A stretch of 64,000 nt of DNA from Achromobacter sp. AONIH1 (GCF_002902905.1 NZ_CP026124.1:1860001-1924000); one strand, 5' to 3'. Positions 33,200 to 44,060 are shown, counted from the first letter of the stretch. The notes: generated by a model not told the origin, from the letters alone. Numbers and translations: made by a program.

Positions 33200-34728
33200 A
33201 TACGATGGAATCCTCTCGCGCTGACGCGCCGCTCGTCCTGATCCTCGGATTGGGCGAGTCGGGTGTCGCCGCCGCACGCTGGTGCGCCCGTCAGGGCGCC
33301 CGCTTGCGCGTGGCCGACACGCGCGCCGAGCCGGGCGGACTCGCCGCCCTGCGCGACGCGCTGGCGCAAAGCGAGGTGGAGTTCCGGCTGGGTTGCGACA
33401 CGTCCTTCGATGTGGCGCTGCTCGACGGCGTGTCGCAAGTCGTGATCAGCCCGGGCCTGGCCCCCGGCCAGCCGCCAGCCAAGGCGTTGCTGGACGAGGC
33501 CGCCACGCGCGGCATCGAGGTCGTGGGCGAAATCGAATTGTTCGCCCGTGCGCTGGCCGAGCTGGCCGAATCGCGCGATTACCGCCCGCGCCTGCTGGCC
33601 GTGACCGGCACCAATGGCAAGACCACCGTGACCGCGCTGACGCGCGAACTGATCGATGCCAGCGGCATGTCGGTGCTGGCCGCCGGCAATATCAGCCCTG
33701 CCGCGCTGACCGCGCTGATGGGCGCGCTCGATGCCGATGCGCTGCCGCAGGTTTGGGTGCTGGAGCTGTCCAGCTTCCAGCTCGAAACCACGCACAGCCT
33801 GCAGGCCGACGCCGCCGTGGTGCTTAACGTGACCCAGGATCACCTGGATTGGCATGGCGGCATGCAGGCCTACGCCGATGCCAAGGCGCGCCTCTTGAAG
33901 ATGGCGCGCGTCAAGATCGTCAACCGCGATGATCCGCTGACCGTGGCCATGGTCGCCAAGCTGGACGCGCTGGACGTGCGCAGCTTCGGTCGTGAACTGC
34001 CGGAGCGGGTCGGCGATATGGGCCTGGAACCGGGCCAGGGCATGGCCTGGCTGGTGGCCGCCGAGCCCAACGATTTCGATGAGCCGGCGCCGCCCGTGCG
34101 CCGCAAGAAGGATGCGCCGGAACCCGTGCGCCCGAACGGCCGCATGAGCCGCCTGATGCCGGTGGACGCCCTGCGCATCCGCGGCACGCACAATGCACTG
34201 AACGCGCTGGCCGCCATGCAGCTGGCGCGCTGCCTGGACCTGGGCTGGGGCGCCATGCTGCGCGCCTTGCGCGACTATGCTGGCGAGCCGCATCGCGCGG
34301 CCTTCGTGCGCACCGTCGGCGATGTCGACTACATCAACGACAGCAAGGGCACCAACGTCGGCGCGACCGTGGCCGCGCTGGAAGGCATGGGCCAGCAGGT
34401 CGTGCTGATCGCGGGCGGACAAGGCAAGGGCCAGGACTTCTCACCCTTGATCCCGGTGGTGTCGCGCCATGCGCGCGCCGTGGTGTTGATCGGACAGGAC
34501 GGCCCGGAGATCGGCCGCGTGCTGGCCGAGACCGGCGTCGAGCTTGTGTCCGCCACCTCGATGCGCGAAGCCGTGCGCCATGCCGCCGGACTGGCCAAGC
34601 CGGGCGACGCCGTGCTGCTGTCGCCGGCCTGCGCCAGCCTGGACATGTTTCGCAACTATCCGCATCGCGGCCAGGTCTTCGTGGAAGAGGTCGACGAACT
34701 CGCCCGTGACAACGGAGAGGTCGCATGA
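33196..34728 (+). CDS. murD: UDP-N-acetylmuramoylalanine-D-glutamate ligase MurD
   Basis: 510 residues, about 70 longer than E. coli MurD (438). The N-terminal nucleotide-binding fold starts [10 protein letters not shown], the ATP motif is G-T-N-G-K-T-T (about 138-144), and the C-terminal domain carries D-S-K-G-T-N (about 382-387). The extra length includes a Pro/Arg/Lys-rich, probably disordered insertion at about 290-322 and shorter loops elsewhere. MurD adds D-glutamate to UDP-MurNAc-alanine. It overlaps both neighbours by 4 bases. Confidence 0.96.
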   Translation: MNTMESSRADAPLVLILGLGESGVAAARWCARQGARLRVADTRAEPGGLAALRDALAQSEVEFRLGCDTSFDVALLDGVSQVVISPGLAPGQPPAKALLDEAATRGIEVVGEIELFARALAELAESRDYRPRLLAVTGTNGKTTVTALTRELIDASGMSVLAAGNISPAALTALMGALDADALPQVWVLELSSFQLETTHSLQADAAVVLNVTQDHLDWHGGMQAYADAKARLLKMARVKIVNRDDPLTVAMVAKLDALDVRSFGRELPERVGDMGLEPGQGMAWLVAAEPNDFDEPAPPVRRKKDAPEPVRPNGRMSRLMPVDALRIRGTHNALNALAAMQLARCLDLGWGAMLRALRDYAGEPHRAAFVRTVGDVDYINDSKGTNVGATVAALEGMGQQVVLIAGGQGKGQDFSPLIPVVSRHARAVVLIGQDGPEIGRVLAETGVELVSATSMREAVRHAAGLAKPGDAVLLSPACASLDMFRNYPHRGQVFVEEVDELARDNGEVA

Positions 34729-35918
34729 GCCTGTTCGCCGAACTCACCGCCAGCGTCAACGCCGTACGGCCCGGCCGTACGCGCATGCGCAACTTCGACC
34801 TGCCGTTGGTGATCGCGGCGTCGACCTTGCTGCTGCTTGGCCTGTTGATGGTGTATTCGGCGTCGATCGCGCTGGCCGACGGCCCGCGCTATGCGTCCTA
34901 CGGCCGCTATTACTTCGTCATCCGCCACGGCGCGTTCATCAGCGCCGGCTTGCTGGCCGCCGCGGTGACGCTGACCATTCCCATCCGCGTCTGGCAGCGC
35001 CTGGCGGTGCCGCTGTTCGTGCTGGCCATGATCCTGTTGGTGGCGGTGCTGATCCCAGGCATCGGTCGCGAGGTCAACGGCGCCCATCGCTGGATTCCGC
35101 TGGGTCCGCTGAACTTCCAGCCATCCGAGCTGATGAAGCTGGCCGCGCTGCTCTACGCCGCCGATTACACCGTGCGCAAGCAGGAGCACATGCAGGCCTT
35201 CGCCCGAGGCTTCCTGCCCATGGCCTTCGCGCTGGCTGGCGTGGGCATGCTGCTGCTGCTCGAGCCCGACCTGGGCGCATTCATGGTGATCGTGGCCATC
35301 GCCATCGGCATCCTGTTCCTGGGTGGCATCAACGGCAAGTATTTCAGCAGCCTGCTGGGCGTGCTGGTCAGCACCTTCCTGATGCTGATCTGGCTGTCGC
35401 CTTGGCGCCGCGCGCGCCTGTTCGCCTATCTGGACCCCTGGAACGAAGATAACGCCTACGGCAGCGCCTATCAGCTGTCGCATTCGCTGATCGCGCTGGG
35501 TCGCGGCGAGTGGCTCGGCGTGGGCCTGGGCGCCAGCGTCGAGAAGCTGCACTACCTGCCCGAAGCCCACACCGACTTCCTGATGGCGGTGGTGGGCGAA
35601 GAACTCGGCTTCGCCGGCGTCATGCTGGTGATCTCGCTGTTCGCCATCATCGTCTATCGCGGCTTCGACATCGGCCGCCAGGCCATCGCCATGGAACGCA
35701 CGTTCGCCGGCCTGGTCGCGCATGGCGTGGCCATGTGGTTCGGCGTGCAGGCCTTCATCAACATGGGCGTGTGCCTGGGCCTGCTGCCCACCAAGGGCCT
35801 GACGCTGCCGCTGATGAGCTATGGCGGCTCGGGCGTGGTCATGAACCTGTGCGCGCTCGCCATGCTGATACGCGTGGACGTGGAAAACCGCGTCATGATG
35901 CGCGGGGGACGGGTATGA
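34725..35918 (+). CDS. ftsW: Septal peptidoglycan glycosyltransferase FtsW
   Basis: 397 residues with about ten membrane helices and a cytoplasmic N-terminal segment of about 25 residues. SEDS-family features include the extracellular loop with the segment around N-G-A-H-R-W-I (about 113-119), the S-E-L-M-K pattern and the C-terminal [10 protein letters not shown] (about 361-370). FtsW polymerises lipid II together with FtsI. It overlaps murD and murG by 4 bases each. Confidence 0.96.
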   Translation: MSLFAELTASVNAVRPGRTRMRNFDLPLVIAASTLLLLGLLMVYSASIALADGPRYASYGRYYFVIRHGAFISAGLLAAAVTLTIPIRVWQRLAVPLFVLAMILLVAVLIPGIGREVNGAHRWIPLGPLNFQPSELMKLAALLYAADYTVRKQEHMQAFARGFLPMAFALAGVGMLLLLEPDLGAFMVIVAIAIGILFLGGINGKYFSSLLGVLVSTFLMLIWLSPWRRARLFAYLDPWNEDNAYGSAYQLSHSLIALGRGEWLGVGLGASVEKLHYLPEAHTDFLMAVVGEELGFAGVMLVISLFAIIVYRGFDIGRQAIAMERTFAGLVAHGVAMWFGVQAFINMGVCLGLLPTKGLTLPLMSYGGSGVVMNLCALAMLIRVDVENRVMMRGGRV

Positions 35919-36991
35919 CGAACGCCCGGACCATCCTCATCATGGCCGGTGGCACCGGCGGCCACATCATGCCCGGCCTGGCCGTGGCTGATGTGCTGCG
36001 CCAACGCGGCTGGCGCGTGCTGTGGCTGGGCAATCCCGACAAGATGGAAGGCCGGCTGGTGCCGCCTCGCGGCATCGAGCTGGTGCCGCTGCGTTTTGCC
36101 GGCGTGCGCGGCAAGGGCGCGGCGGCCTTGCTCAAGCTGCCGTTCCTGCTGCTGCGCGCCTTCGCCCAGGCCTGGGGACGGCTGTCCGCCGTCAAGCCGG
36201 ACGTGGTGCTGGGCATGGGCGGCTACGTGGCCTTTCCCGGCGGCGTGATCGCCGCGCTGCGGGGCACGCCGCTGGTCGTGCACGAGCAGAACGCCGTGGC
36301 CGGCACGGCCAACAAATGGCTGGCCCGGATGTCGCGCCGCGTGCTCAGCGGTTTCCCTGGCGTGTTGCCCAAGGGCGAAGCGCTGGGCAATCCGGTGCGC
36401 GCCGACCTGTGCGCGCTGCCCGATCCGGCGCAACGCTATGGCGCGCGCGCCGGCGCATTGCGCCTGCTGGTCGTGGGCGGCAGCCTGGGCGCGCAGGCGC
36501 TGAACACCACCGTGCCGCAGGCGCTGGCCCGCATGCCGGCGGATCGCCGTCCGACGGTCATCCATCAGGCCGGCGAACAGCATCTGCCCGCGTTGCAGCA
36601 GGCCTACGCCCAGGCGGGCGTGCAGGCCGACTGCCGCGCGTTCATCGAGGACATGGCCGGCGCGCTGGGCGATGCCGACCTGCTCATCTGCCGCGCGGGC
36701 GCCATGACGGTGTCCGAGGTGGCGGCGGCGGGCGTGGCTGCGCTGTTCGTGCCGTTCCCGCATGCCATCGATGATCATCAAACCGCCAACGCGCGCTTCC
36801 TGAGCGACGCGCAGGCCGCCTGGCTGCAGCCGCAGCCCGCCTTGACGCCCGAGTGGCTGGCGGACTGGCTGGCCGGGCGCACCCGACAAGAACTGCAAGC
36901 CGTCGCCGAACGGGCCCGCGCGCATGCGCGCCCCGAAGCCGCGGCTCATATCGCCGACGTCTGTGAACAAGCAGCGGGGCGTTCATCATGA
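35915..36991 (+). CDS. murG: UDP-GlcNAc:lipid I N-acetylglucosaminyltransferase MurG
   Basis: 358 residues, normal length. MurG adds GlcNAc to lipid I, giving lipid II, at the inner face of the membrane. G-G-T-G-G-H (about 12-17), V-L-G-M-G-G-Y (about 98-104) and H-E-Q-N (about 125-128) are present, as is the donor-binding region with G-G-S-L-G-A (about 188-193). The ATG overlaps the ftsW stop (ATGA). The open frame upstream of it is antisense-like sequence inside ftsW and is not used. Confidence 0.97.
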   Translation: MTNARTILIMAGGTGGHIMPGLAVADVLRQRGWRVLWLGNPDKMEGRLVPPRGIELVPLRFAGVRGKGAAALLKLPFLLLRAFAQAWGRLSAVKPDVVLGMGGYVAFPGGVIAALRGTPLVVHEQNAVAGTANKWLARMSRRVLSGFPGVLPKGEALGNPVRADLCALPDPAQRYGARAGALRLLVVGGSLGAQALNTTVPQALARMPADRRPTVIHQAGEQHLPALQQAYAQAGVQADCRAFIEDMAGALGDADLLICRAGAMTVSEVAAAGVAALFVPFPHAIDDHQTANARFLSDAQAAWLQPQPALTPEWLADWLAGRTRQELQAVAERARAHARPEAAAHIADVCEQAAGRSS

Positions 36992-38394
36992 AACACAGAA
37001 TTCGACACATCCATTTTGTAGGCATCGGCGGTTCGGGCATGAGCGGCATCGCCGAGGTGCTGCTCAACCTGGGCTACGCCATCAGCGGTTCCGATCTCAA
37101 TGAGTCGGCCGTCACGCGTCGCCTTGCGGGCCTGGGCGTGAAGATCGCGATTGGCCACGCGGCCAGCAACGTGGCCGGCGCCGGTGCCATCGTCACGTCC
37201 ACCGCGGTGGCCGGCGACAACCCCGAAGTGATCGCGGCACGCGCCGCCCGCATTCCGGTGGTGCCGCGCGCCATCATGCTGGCCGAGCTGATGCGCCTGA
37301 AGCGCGGCATCGCCGTGGCCGGAACGCACGGCAAGACCACCACCACCAGCCTGGTGGCCAGCGTGCTGGCCGCCGGCGGGCTGGACCCGACCTTCGTGAT
37401 CGGCGGCCGCCTGAATTCCGCCGGCGCCAATGCGCGCCTGGGGCAGGGCGACTACATCGTGGTCGAGGCCGATGAATCCGACGCGTCCTTCCTGAACCTG
37501 CTGCCGGTGATGGCCATCGTGACCAACATCGACGCGGATCACATGGACACCTACGGGCACGATGTGGCGCGCCTGAAGAGCGCCTTCATCGAGTTCACGC
37601 AACGCCTGCCGTTCTACGGCAGCGCCGTGCTGTGCGTGGATGACGCCAACGTGCGCGAGATCATGCCCTTCGTGTCGCGTCCCATCACCACCTACGGCCT
37701 GAACCCGGAAGCCCTGGTGCGCGGCTACGAGGTCCAGGCCGACGGCACGCGCATGCGCTTCAACGTGCAGCGCACGTATATGGACACGCTGCTGCCGCCG
37801 CTGCAGGTGGAACTGAACCTGCCTGGCCTGCACAACGTGCGCAACGCGCTGGCCGCGATCGCCGTGGCCACCGAATTGGGCGTGACCGATGAGGCCATCT
37901 GCGAAGCGCTGGCCGCCTTCAAGGGCGTGGGCCGTCGCTTCACCCAGACAGGCGAATTCGCCGTGCCGGCCGCGCATGGCGGCGGCACCTTCACCGTCAT
38001 CGACGACTACGGTCACCATCCGGTGGAAATGGCCGCCACGCTGGCCGCCGCGCGCGGCGCCTGGCCCGACCGCCGCATTGTGCTGGCGTTCCAGCCGCAC
38101 CGCTACACGCGCACCCGCGACTGCTTCGAGGATTTCGTGCGCGTGCTGGGAACGGCCGACGCCGTGCTGCTCACCGAGGTGTACGCCGCGGGCGAGCCGC
38201 CGCTGGTGGCCGCCGACGGCCGAGCCCTGTCGCGCGCGCTGCGGGTGGCGGGCAAGGTCGAACCGGTGTTCGTGGAAGACGTGGCGGAACTGCCGCAGGC
38301 GGTCCTGGATTTCGTGCGGGACGGCGACGTGGTGATCGTGATGGGCGCGGGGTCGATCAGCAAGGTCCCGGCCCAAGTGGGAGAACTGGCATGA
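36988..38394 (+). CDS. murC: UDP-N-acetylmuramate-L-alanine ligase MurC
   Basis: 468 residues. The N-terminal fold begins [12 protein letters not shown] (about 9-20), the ATP motif is G-T-H-G-K-T-T-T (about 112-119), and the C-terminal domain has D-D-Y-G-H-H-P (about 339-345). MurC adds the first residue, L-alanine, to UDP-MurNAc. It overlaps murG and ddlB by 4 bases each, a sign of translational coupling. Confidence 0.97.
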   Translation: MKHRIRHIHFVGIGGSGMSGIAEVLLNLGYAISGSDLNESAVTRRLAGLGVKIAIGHAASNVAGAGAIVTSTAVAGDNPEVIAARAARIPVVPRAIMLAELMRLKRGIAVAGTHGKTTTTSLVASVLAAGGLDPTFVIGGRLNSAGANARLGQGDYIVVEADESDASFLNLLPVMAIVTNIDADHMDTYGHDVARLKSAFIEFTQRLPFYGSAVLCVDDANVREIMPFVSRPITTYGLNPEALVRGYEVQADGTRMRFNVQRTYMDTLLPPLQVELNLPGLHNVRNALAAIAVATELGVTDEAICEALAAFKGVGRRFTQTGEFAVPAAHGGGTFTVIDDYGHHPVEMAATLAAARGAWPDRRIVLAFQPHRYTRTRDCFEDFVRVLGTADAVLLTEVYAAGEPPLVAADGRALSRALRVAGKVEPVFVEDVAELPQAVLDFVRDGDVVIVMGAGSISKVPAQVGELA

Positions 38395-39341
38395 GCGCGC
38401 AATTCGGCAAGGTGGGTGTGCTGTATGGCGGCCGTTCCGCCGAGCGGGACGTGTCGCTGATGTCGGGCGCGGGCGTGCAGCAGGCGCTGAGCTCGGCCGG
38501 CGTTGACGCGCACCTGTTCGACACCGGAGAGCGCAGCCTGGCCGACCTGGCCGCGCAGGGCTTTGACCGCGTGTTCATCGCGCTGCACGGTCGCTATGGC
38601 GAGGACGGCTCGATCCAGGGCGCCCTGGAACTGCTGGGCATTCCCTATACGGGCAGCGGCCCGCTGGCTTCGGCGCTGGCCATGGACAAGACCATGACCA
38701 AGCGCGTATGGCTGCAGCACGGCCTGCCCACGCCGGCCTTCGAGGTGCTGGACGCCGACACCGAGCTGCGTCTGGTGCCCGACCGCCTGAGCCTGCCGCT
38801 GATCATCAAGCCGCCGCATGAAGGCTCGACCGTGGGCATCACCAAGGTCGCCGGCTATTCCGACATGAAGGGCGCCTACGAGGCGGCGGCGAAGTTCGAC
38901 GCCGAGGTGCTGGCTGAACAGTTCATCACCGGCCGCGAGTTGACGGTGGCCCTGCTGGGCGCAGGCAAGACCGCGCGCGCGCTGCCAGTGATCGAGATCG
39001 CCGCGCCCGGCGGCAACTACGACTACGAACACAAGTATTTCTCCGACGACACGCAGTACTTCTGCCCGGCCGACCTGCCGGCGGACGTGGCGGCGCAGGT
39101 CGCGGACATCGCCGTGCGCGCCTATCGCGCGCTGGGCTGCGAGGGCTGGGGGCGGGCCGATTTCATGCTGGACCGCGCCAATCAGCCCTGGTTGCTGGAA
39201 ATGAACACTTCGCCCGGCATGACGAGCCATTCGCTCGTGCCGATGGCGGCCAAGGCCGTGGGGATGAGCTATGCCGATCTCTGCGTGTCGATTCTCGCTG
39301 GCGCTGCGTGCAAGATGCGCAGCCCCGCCCGTAACGCCTGA
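38391..39341 (+). CDS. ddlB: D-alanine-D-alanine ligase
   Basis: 316 residues, usual for DdlB. It is an ATP-grasp enzyme that makes the D-Ala-D-Ala dipeptide used by the MurF half of the fusion. Motifs include [13 protein letters not shown] (about 5-17), H-G-R-Y-G-E-D-G (about 65-72), [10 protein letters not shown] (about 141-150) and the C-terminal [10 protein letters not shown] (about 268-277). It is followed by ftsQ after 12 bases. Confidence 0.97.
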   Translation: MSAQFGKVGVLYGGRSAERDVSLMSGAGVQQALSSAGVDAHLFDTGERSLADLAAQGFDRVFIALHGRYGEDGSIQGALELLGIPYTGSGPLASALAMDKTMTKRVWLQHGLPTPAFEVLDADTELRLVPDRLSLPLIIKPPHEGSTVGITKVAGYSDMKGAYEAAAKFDAEVLAEQFITGRELTVALLGAGKTARALPVIEIAAPGGNYDYEHKYFSDDTQYFCPADLPADVAAQVADIAVRAYRALGCEGWGRADFMLDRANQPWLLEMNTSPGMTSHSLVPMAAKAVGMSYADLCVSILAGAACKMRSPARNA

Positions 39342-39353
39342 CCTGGATTTTCC

Positions 39354-40178
39354 GTGTGGAACGACGCCCGAACTACCAACCTGATCGCCAACACGCTTGC
39401 CGTGCTGGCGGTCGGCGCCATGCTCCTGGCGGGCGTGGCGTGGGTGGCGCAGCGTCCGTACTTCACGCTGTCAGCCATCGAGCTGGAACCGATGCCGGAC
39501 AGCGAGCTGCACTATGTCTCGCCGGGCGCGGTGCGCGCGGCGATCGCGGGTCGCTTCAAGGGCAACTTCTTCACCGTGGACCTGGACGACGCCCGCTCGG
39601 TCTTCGAGTCGGTGCCCTGGGTGCGGCATGCCACCGTGCGGCGCATCTGGCCGAACGTGCTGCGCGTGCGCATCGAGGAACAGCAGCCGCTGGCGCTGTG
39701 GAACGAGAACCAGATGATCAACACCTGGGGCGAGGCGTTCACGGCCAATACGGGCGAGGTGGACGACGAAACCGTGTTGCCGCAGTTCTCCGGACCCGAA
39801 GGCACCGAGTCGCTGGTGGTGCAGCGCTATGCCGAGCTGGCGCGCTGGTTCGCGCCGCTGGACATGCACGTCAAGCAACTCGAACTGAGTCCCCGCTACG
39901 CCTGGCGCGTCGTGCTGTCCAACGGCATGTTGCTGGACCTGGGCCGGGATCCGGGCGCCGACGCGCCGGATCCGCACGGCCTGCCGGGCGCGTTGCCGTT
40001 CGCGGCGCGCATTCAACGTTTTGTGCAGGCGTGGCCCGCCGTGGCCGGACGCCTGGAAGGGCGCACCATCACCCAGGCCGATCTGCGCTATCCCAATGGT
40101 TTCGCACTGGCGCTGGCCCCGTTGCCGCCGTCGGAAACCAAGTCCAAATCCATACCGAAACCTCCCAAGAAACGCTAA
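39354..40178 (+). CDS. ftsQ: Cell division protein FtsQ
   Basis: 274 residues: cytoplasmic tail, one membrane helix (about 12-30), then a POTRA domain (about 38-108) and the FtsQ beta domain. FtsQ scaffolds FtsL and FtsB at the division site. The segment V-P-W-V-R-H-A-T-V-R-R-I-W-P (about 85-98) is typical of the POTRA-to-beta transition. The start is a GTG, with GGA-type sequence upstream. A second open frame offset by two bases over the same region is a shadow. Confidence 0.94.
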   Translation: MWNDARTTNLIANTLAVLAVGAMLLAGVAWVAQRPYFTLSAIELEPMPDSELHYVSPGAVRAAIAGRFKGNFFTVDLDDARSVFESVPWVRHATVRRIWPNVLRVRIEEQQPLALWNENQMINTWGEAFTANTGEVDDETVLPQFSGPEGTESLVVQRYAELARWFAPLDMHVKQLELSPRYAWRVVLSNGMLLDLGRDPGADAPDPHGLPGALPFAARIQRFVQAWPAVAGRLEGRTITQADLRYPNGFALALAPLPPSETKSKSIPKPPKKR

Positions 40179-40182
40179 CGCC

Positions 40183-41409
40183 ATGACCCGTGACATCAAG
40201 GACCTTATCGTCGCCCTCGATATCGGCACCAGCAAGGTGGTGGCTGTGGTGGCTGAAATCCTGCCTGAAGGGCGGTTCGAAGTGCTGGGCCTAGGCCAGC
40301 ATGAATCGCGCGGCATGCGCAAGGGCGTGGTCGTCAATATCGAGACCACCGTGAACTCCATCCAGCGCGCGCTTGAAGAAGCCGAGCTGATGGCCGATTG
40401 CAAGATCCGCGACGTCTATACCGGCATCGCCGGCAGCCATATCCGCAGCTTCAATTCCAGCGGCATGGTCGCCGTCAAGGACAAGGAAGTCACCGCCACC
40501 GACGTCGCCCGCGTCATCGAGACCGCCAAGGCGGTGAACATCCCGACCGACCAGCAGGTGCTGCATGTGCTGACGCAGGAGTTCATCGTCGATGGCCAGG
40601 AAGACATCCGCGAGCCCATCGGCATGAGCGGCCTGCGCCTGGAAGTGCGCGTGCACATCGTGACCGGCGCCGTCAGCGCCGCGCAGAACATCGTCAAGTG
40701 CGTGCGCCGTTGCGGCCTGGAAGTACAGGACCTGATCCTGCAGCCGCTGGCTTCCAGCCTGGCCGTGCTGACTGCCGACGAAAAGGAACTGGGCGTGGTG
40801 CTGGTCGACATCGGTGGCGGCACCACCGACGTGGCGATCTTCACTGGCGGTGCGATCCGCCACACCGCCGTGCTGCCGATCGCTGGCGACCAGATCACCA
40901 ACGACATCGCGGCCATGCTGCGCACGCCCACGCCCGATGCCGAGGAAATCAAGCTGCGCTACGGCGTGGCCAAGCAGGTGCTGGCGAGCCCGGACGAGTC
41001 CGTGGAAGTGCCGGGCCTGGGCGATCGCGGTCCGCGCCAGGTCAAGCGTCAGGCGCTGGGCGCTGTGATCGAGCCGCGCGTCGAAGAGCTGTTCACGCTG
41101 GTGCAGCAGGTGGTGCGCGATTCCGGCTACGAAGACCTGCTGGCGTCCGGCGTGGTGCTGACCGGCGGTTCCGCGCAGCTGCCCGGCATGGTCGAACTGG
41201 CCGAGGATGTGTTCCTGAAGCCGGTGCGCGTGGCGGTGCCCGAATACGAAGGCAGCCTGGCCGACGTGATGCGCAATCCGCGCTTCTCGACTGTGATGGG
41301 GCTGCTGCAAGAGGCGCGCATGCAGCGCGTGCGCGGCCGCAAGGTTGCCGCGCAGACCGGCAACTTCAAGAGCCTGCTGGCGCGCATGAAGGAGTGGTTC
41401 ATGAATTGA
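40183..41409 (+). CDS. ftsA: Cell division protein FtsA
   Basis: 408 residues of the actin-like fold. It binds FtsZ and anchors it to the membrane. ATP-site motifs are visible: A-L-D-I-G-T-S-K (about 10-17), V-D-I-G-G-G-T-T-D (about 208-216) and T-G-G-S-A-Q-L-P-G (about 326-334). The C-terminal amphipathic membrane-targeting helix is at L-L-A-R-M-K-E-W-F. The ATG at 40183 lies 5 bases after ftsQ; earlier in-frame codons fall within ftsQ. Confidence 0.97.
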   Translation: MTRDIKDLIVALDIGTSKVVAVVAEILPEGRFEVLGLGQHESRGMRKGVVVNIETTVNSIQRALEEAELMADCKIRDVYTGIAGSHIRSFNSSGMVAVKDKEVTATDVARVIETAKAVNIPTDQQVLHVLTQEFIVDGQEDIREPIGMSGLRLEVRVHIVTGAVSAAQNIVKCVRRCGLEVQDLILQPLASSLAVLTADEKELGVVLVDIGGGTTDVAIFTGGAIRHTAVLPIAGDQITNDIAAMLRTPTPDAEEIKLRYGVAKQVLASPDESVEVPGLGDRGPRQVKRQALGAVIEPRVEELFTLVQQVVRDSGYEDLLASGVVLTGGSAQLPGMVELAEDVFLKPVRVAVPEYEGSLADVMRNPRFSTVMGLLQEARMQRVRGRKVAAQTGNFKSLLARMKEWFMN

Positions 41410-41529
41410 GGGGGCAGGGCAGGGGCCTGTTCCTTGGCGCGCGCCGCAGCAGTCGGGCGGGGCGGGCCAGAAGGGGAGGCGCTTCAAACCCGTTGCGGAT
41501 CCTGAGATCGGCTTCGGCTTTGAGGCGAT

Positions 41530-41563
41530 TCACAAAAAATAGGTTGTTGGGGAATTTTTGTGA
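41530..41563. promoter_or_regulatory. Inverted repeat in the ftsA-ftsZ intergenic region
   Basis: TCACAAAAA (41530-41538) and TTTTTGTGA (41555-41563) form a perfect 9-base dyad with 16 bases between, 31 bases before the ftsZ start. It may be an operator for an ftsZ-specific promoter or a hairpin in the ftsZ leader. It stands out as AT-rich in a GC-rich cluster. Confidence 0.5.
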
Positions 41564-41594
41564 TTTGCAAATACGGACTTGTGAGGGAGTCATC

Positions 41595-42779
41595 ATGATG
41601 AACTTTGAGATGCTTGAGAACAACACCAAAGGGACCGTAATCAAGGTCGTTGGTGTGGGCGGTGCGGGCGGCAATGCCGTGTCGCACATGATTCGCAACG
41701 GCGTGAACGGCGTGGATTTCATCTGCGCCAACACCGATGCGCAAGCGCTGGCGGCGACCAACGCCCCGGTGCAGATTCGCCTGGGCCGCACCGGCCTGGG
41801 CGCCGGCGCCAAGCCGGAGCAGGGCCGCGCTTCGGCCGAAACCGCGCGCGAGGAGATCCGTGCCGCCCTGAACGGCGCGCACATGGTCTTCATCACCGCC
41901 GGCATGGGCGGCGGCACCGGCACGGGCGCGGGCCCGGTCGTGGCCGAAGTGGCGAAGGAGCTGGGCATCCTGACCGTTGGGGTGGTCACGAAGCCTTTCT
42001 CCTTCGAAGGCAACAAGCGCATGAAGATGGCCGAGGATGGCATCTCCGAGCTGGCCAAGCATGTGCATTCGCTTATCGTGGTGCTCAACGAGAACCTGTA
42101 TGAGCTGATGGACGAGGACGCCACCCAGGAAGACTGCTTCCGCTCGGCCGACGACATCCTGCACAACGCTTGCGCGGGCATCGCCGAGATCATCAACGTC
42201 GAAGGCAACGTGAACGTCGACTTCGAAGACGTCAAGACGATCATGGGCGAGCAGGGCCAGGCCATGATGGGCACGGCTTCGGCATCGGGCGCTGACCGCG
42301 CCCGCGTCGCCGCCGAGCAGGCCATCGCCTGCCCGCTGCTGGAAGGCGTGGACCTGAACGGCGCTCGCGGCGTGCTGGTCAACATCACCGCCAGCCGCAC
42401 GCTGAAGATGCGCGAAACGCGCGAAATCATGGAAACGATCCGGAGCTACGCTTCGGAAGACGCGACCGTGATCTTCGGCACGGCCTATGACGAGTCGATG
42501 GGCGAGAACCTGCGCGTGACCGTGGTTGCGACCGGCCTGGGCCGTGCGCAGGCTCGTCCGCAACTGGTGCAGACCACCGCCGAGGCGCTGCGCACCGGCA
42601 CCGACAACCTGCCCCTGGGCGGGATGCCGGCCGCCGGCCAGGGCGATTACCGCAACCTGGACATGCCGTCTGTCATGCGCAACCCGCGCAGCCAGGCGTC
42701 GGCCCAGGTGCGTGCGCTGGAAAGCTCGGGCATGGATCACTTCGACATCCCGGCCTTCCTGCGCAAGCAAGCGGATTGA
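41595..42779 (+). CDS. ftsZ: Cell division GTPase FtsZ
   Basis: 394 residues. It is the tubulin-like GTPase that forms the Z ring. The GTP-binding signature is G105-G-G-T-G-T-G111, and the N-terminal V-G-V-G-G-A-G-G-N-A is present at about 19-28. The conserved C-terminal peptide for FtsA and ZipA binding is D-I-P-A-F-L-R-K-Q (about 384-392). GAGGGAG lies just upstream. A 185-base gap before it, unlike the tight packing of the rest of the cluster, suggests extra ftsZ promoters. Confidence 0.98.
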   Translation: MMNFEMLENNTKGTVIKVVGVGGAGGNAVSHMIRNGVNGVDFICANTDAQALAATNAPVQIRLGRTGLGAGAKPEQGRASAETAREEIRAALNGAHMVFITAGMGGGTGTGAGPVVAEVAKELGILTVGVVTKPFSFEGNKRMKMAEDGISELAKHVHSLIVVLNENLYELMDEDATQEDCFRSADDILHNACAGIAEIINVEGNVNVDFEDVKTIMGEQGQAMMGTASASGADRARVAAEQAIACPLLEGVDLNGARGVLVNITASRTLKMRETREIMETIRSYASEDATVIFGTAYDESMGENLRVTVVATGLGRAQARPQLVQTTAEALRTGTDNLPLGGMPAAGQGDYRNLDMPSVMRNPRSQASAQVRALESSGMDHFDIPAFLRKQAD

Positions 42780-42804
42780 ACCTGGAGCCGCCTGGACGCT
42801 CCAT

Positions 42805-42841
42805 AGACTGAGCCCGGCGCCTGGCGCCGCGGCATCAGTCT
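42805..42841. other. Nested hairpin downstream of ftsZ
   Basis: An outer dyad AGACTGA/TCAGTCT (42805-42811 with 42835-42841) encloses a GC hairpin CGGCGC-CTG-GCGCCG (42815-42829). No U tract follows, so efficient intrinsic termination is doubtful; it may stabilise the ftsZ 3' end or slow polymerase. Confidence 0.45.
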
Positions 42842-42983
42842 GAAGAGCGGCCTGGCAGCTCATCCGCACTCCCTCATCTCCGGCCCGCCTGTCCCCGCGG
42901 GTGGGCCGGAGGCGGAGCGGTCCGCGTTTCCTTTGCGCGGCATCAAAAAGGGACGGTTTTACCGGTCGATTCGGACGCCGCCG

Positions 42984-43013
42984 TTGGCGTCAAGGATCGG
43001 ACAGAGTTACAAT
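42984..43013 (+). promoter_or_regulatory. Candidate lpxC promoter
   Basis: -35 TTGGCG (42984-42989) and -10 TACAAT (43008-43013) with an 18-base spacer, 67 bases upstream of the lpxC start. It would let lpxC be expressed apart from the dcw transcript. Confidence 0.5.
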
Positions 43014-43080
43014 ACGTCGGTTATGCCGGCAATATGCGTGTCATCTTGCTAGCTTCCTGGCTTAAATATCCCTTATTGTC

Positions 43081-44004
43081 ATGTTCCGACAGCGCAGCAT
43101 TCAGAATCTCGTCCGCACGACAGGCGTCGGCGTCCACTCCGGACGGCGGGTAGAGCTCACCCTGCGCCCGGCACAACCCAACACCGGGATCGTATTTCAC
43201 CGCGTCGACCTGCCCGAGGTCGTGGACCTGCCCGCGCAAGCCGCCGGCGTGGGCGACACTCGCATGGCGTCGGTGCTGCAACAAGGCAATGTCCGCGTTT
43301 CCACGGTGGAGCATCTCATGTCGGCGCTGGCCGGCCTGGGCATCGACAACCTGCATGTCGACCTGACCGCCGAAGAAGTCCCCATCATGGACGGCAGCGC
43401 GGCCACGTTCGTCTACCTGCTGCGCTCGGCCGGCATCGTCGAACAGAACGCGCCCAAGCAATTCATCCGCGTGCTCAAGCCCGTCGAAGTCCGCGAGGGT
43501 GAAGGCCGCAACGAGAAATGGGCCCGCCTCGAACCGCATGACGGCTTCGCGCTGGCGTTCTCGATCGATTTTCGCCATCCCGCGATCGACTCCACGGCCA
43601 ATTTCGCCGAGATCGACTTCGCCACCCATTCCTACGTGCGCGAGATCGCTCGCGCACGCACCTTCGGCTTCGTCAACGAAGTCGAGGCGCTGCGCTCGAT
43701 GGGCCTGGCCCGCGGCGGCAGCCTGGACAATGCCATCGTTATGGACGAGTACCGCGTGCTCAACAGCGACGGGCTGCGTTACGACGACGAATTCGTGAAG
43801 CACAAGATCCTGGACGCCATCGGCGACCTGTATCTGCTGGGCAAGCCGCTGGTGGCCCGCTACGTGGCTTGCAAGTCCGGACACGGACTGAATAACCAGC
43901 TGGCGCGCGCGCTGCTGGCGCAGCAGGACGCGTGGGAATTGATCACCTACGAATCCCAGGCTGAGGCGCCGCAGGCCTTCCGTCACGAGTGGAAGCTGGC
44001 CTGA
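43081..44004 (+). CDS. lpxC: UDP-3-O-acyl-N-acetylglucosamine deacetylase
   Basis: 307 residues, usual length. LpxC catalyses the committed step of lipid A synthesis. The zinc ligands are H78 (T-V-E-H-L-M-S-A), H241 and D245 (H-K-I-L-D), and the general-acid histidine is H268 (S-G-H-G-L). Its place just after ftsZ is conserved in gamma- and betaproteobacteria and links outer-membrane and septum genes. Confidence 0.97.
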   Translation: MFRQRSIQNLVRTTGVGVHSGRRVELTLRPAQPNTGIVFHRVDLPEVVDLPAQAAGVGDTRMASVLQQGNVRVSTVEHLMSALAGLGIDNLHVDLTAEEVPIMDGSAATFVYLLRSAGIVEQNAPKQFIRVLKPVEVREGEGRNEKWARLEPHDGFALAFSIDFRHPAIDSTANFAEIDFATHSYVREIARARTFGFVNEVEALRSMGLARGGSLDNAIVMDEYRVLNSDGLRYDDEFVKHKILDAIGDLYLLGKPLVARYVACKSGHGLNNQLARALLAQQDAWELITYESQAEAPQAFRHEWKLA

Positions 44005-44033
44005 GGCTGGTTTTCTCGGACCAATCCGATGCG

Positions 44034-44060
44034 GGCCGTCCCAGGGACGGCCTTGTCATT
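44034..44060 (+). terminator. Terminator after lpxC
   Basis: An 8-bp stem GGCCGTCC/GGACGGCC (44034-44041 with 44045-44052) is followed by a T-containing tract. It lies 30 bases after the lpxC stop and marks the end of the dcw-lpxC region. Confidence 0.65.

Noticed and set aside
39356..40186. A 276-codon frame overlapping ftsQ on the same strand
   Set aside because: Offset by two bases from ftsQ, which has the expected topology and POTRA domain; the other frame is Arg/Gly/Ala noise.
40398..41594. A long in-frame extension upstream of the ftsZ start through the ftsA region
   Set aside because: It reads out of frame through ftsA, and FtsZ homology starts only at M-M-N-F-E-M with a good ribosome site just before it.
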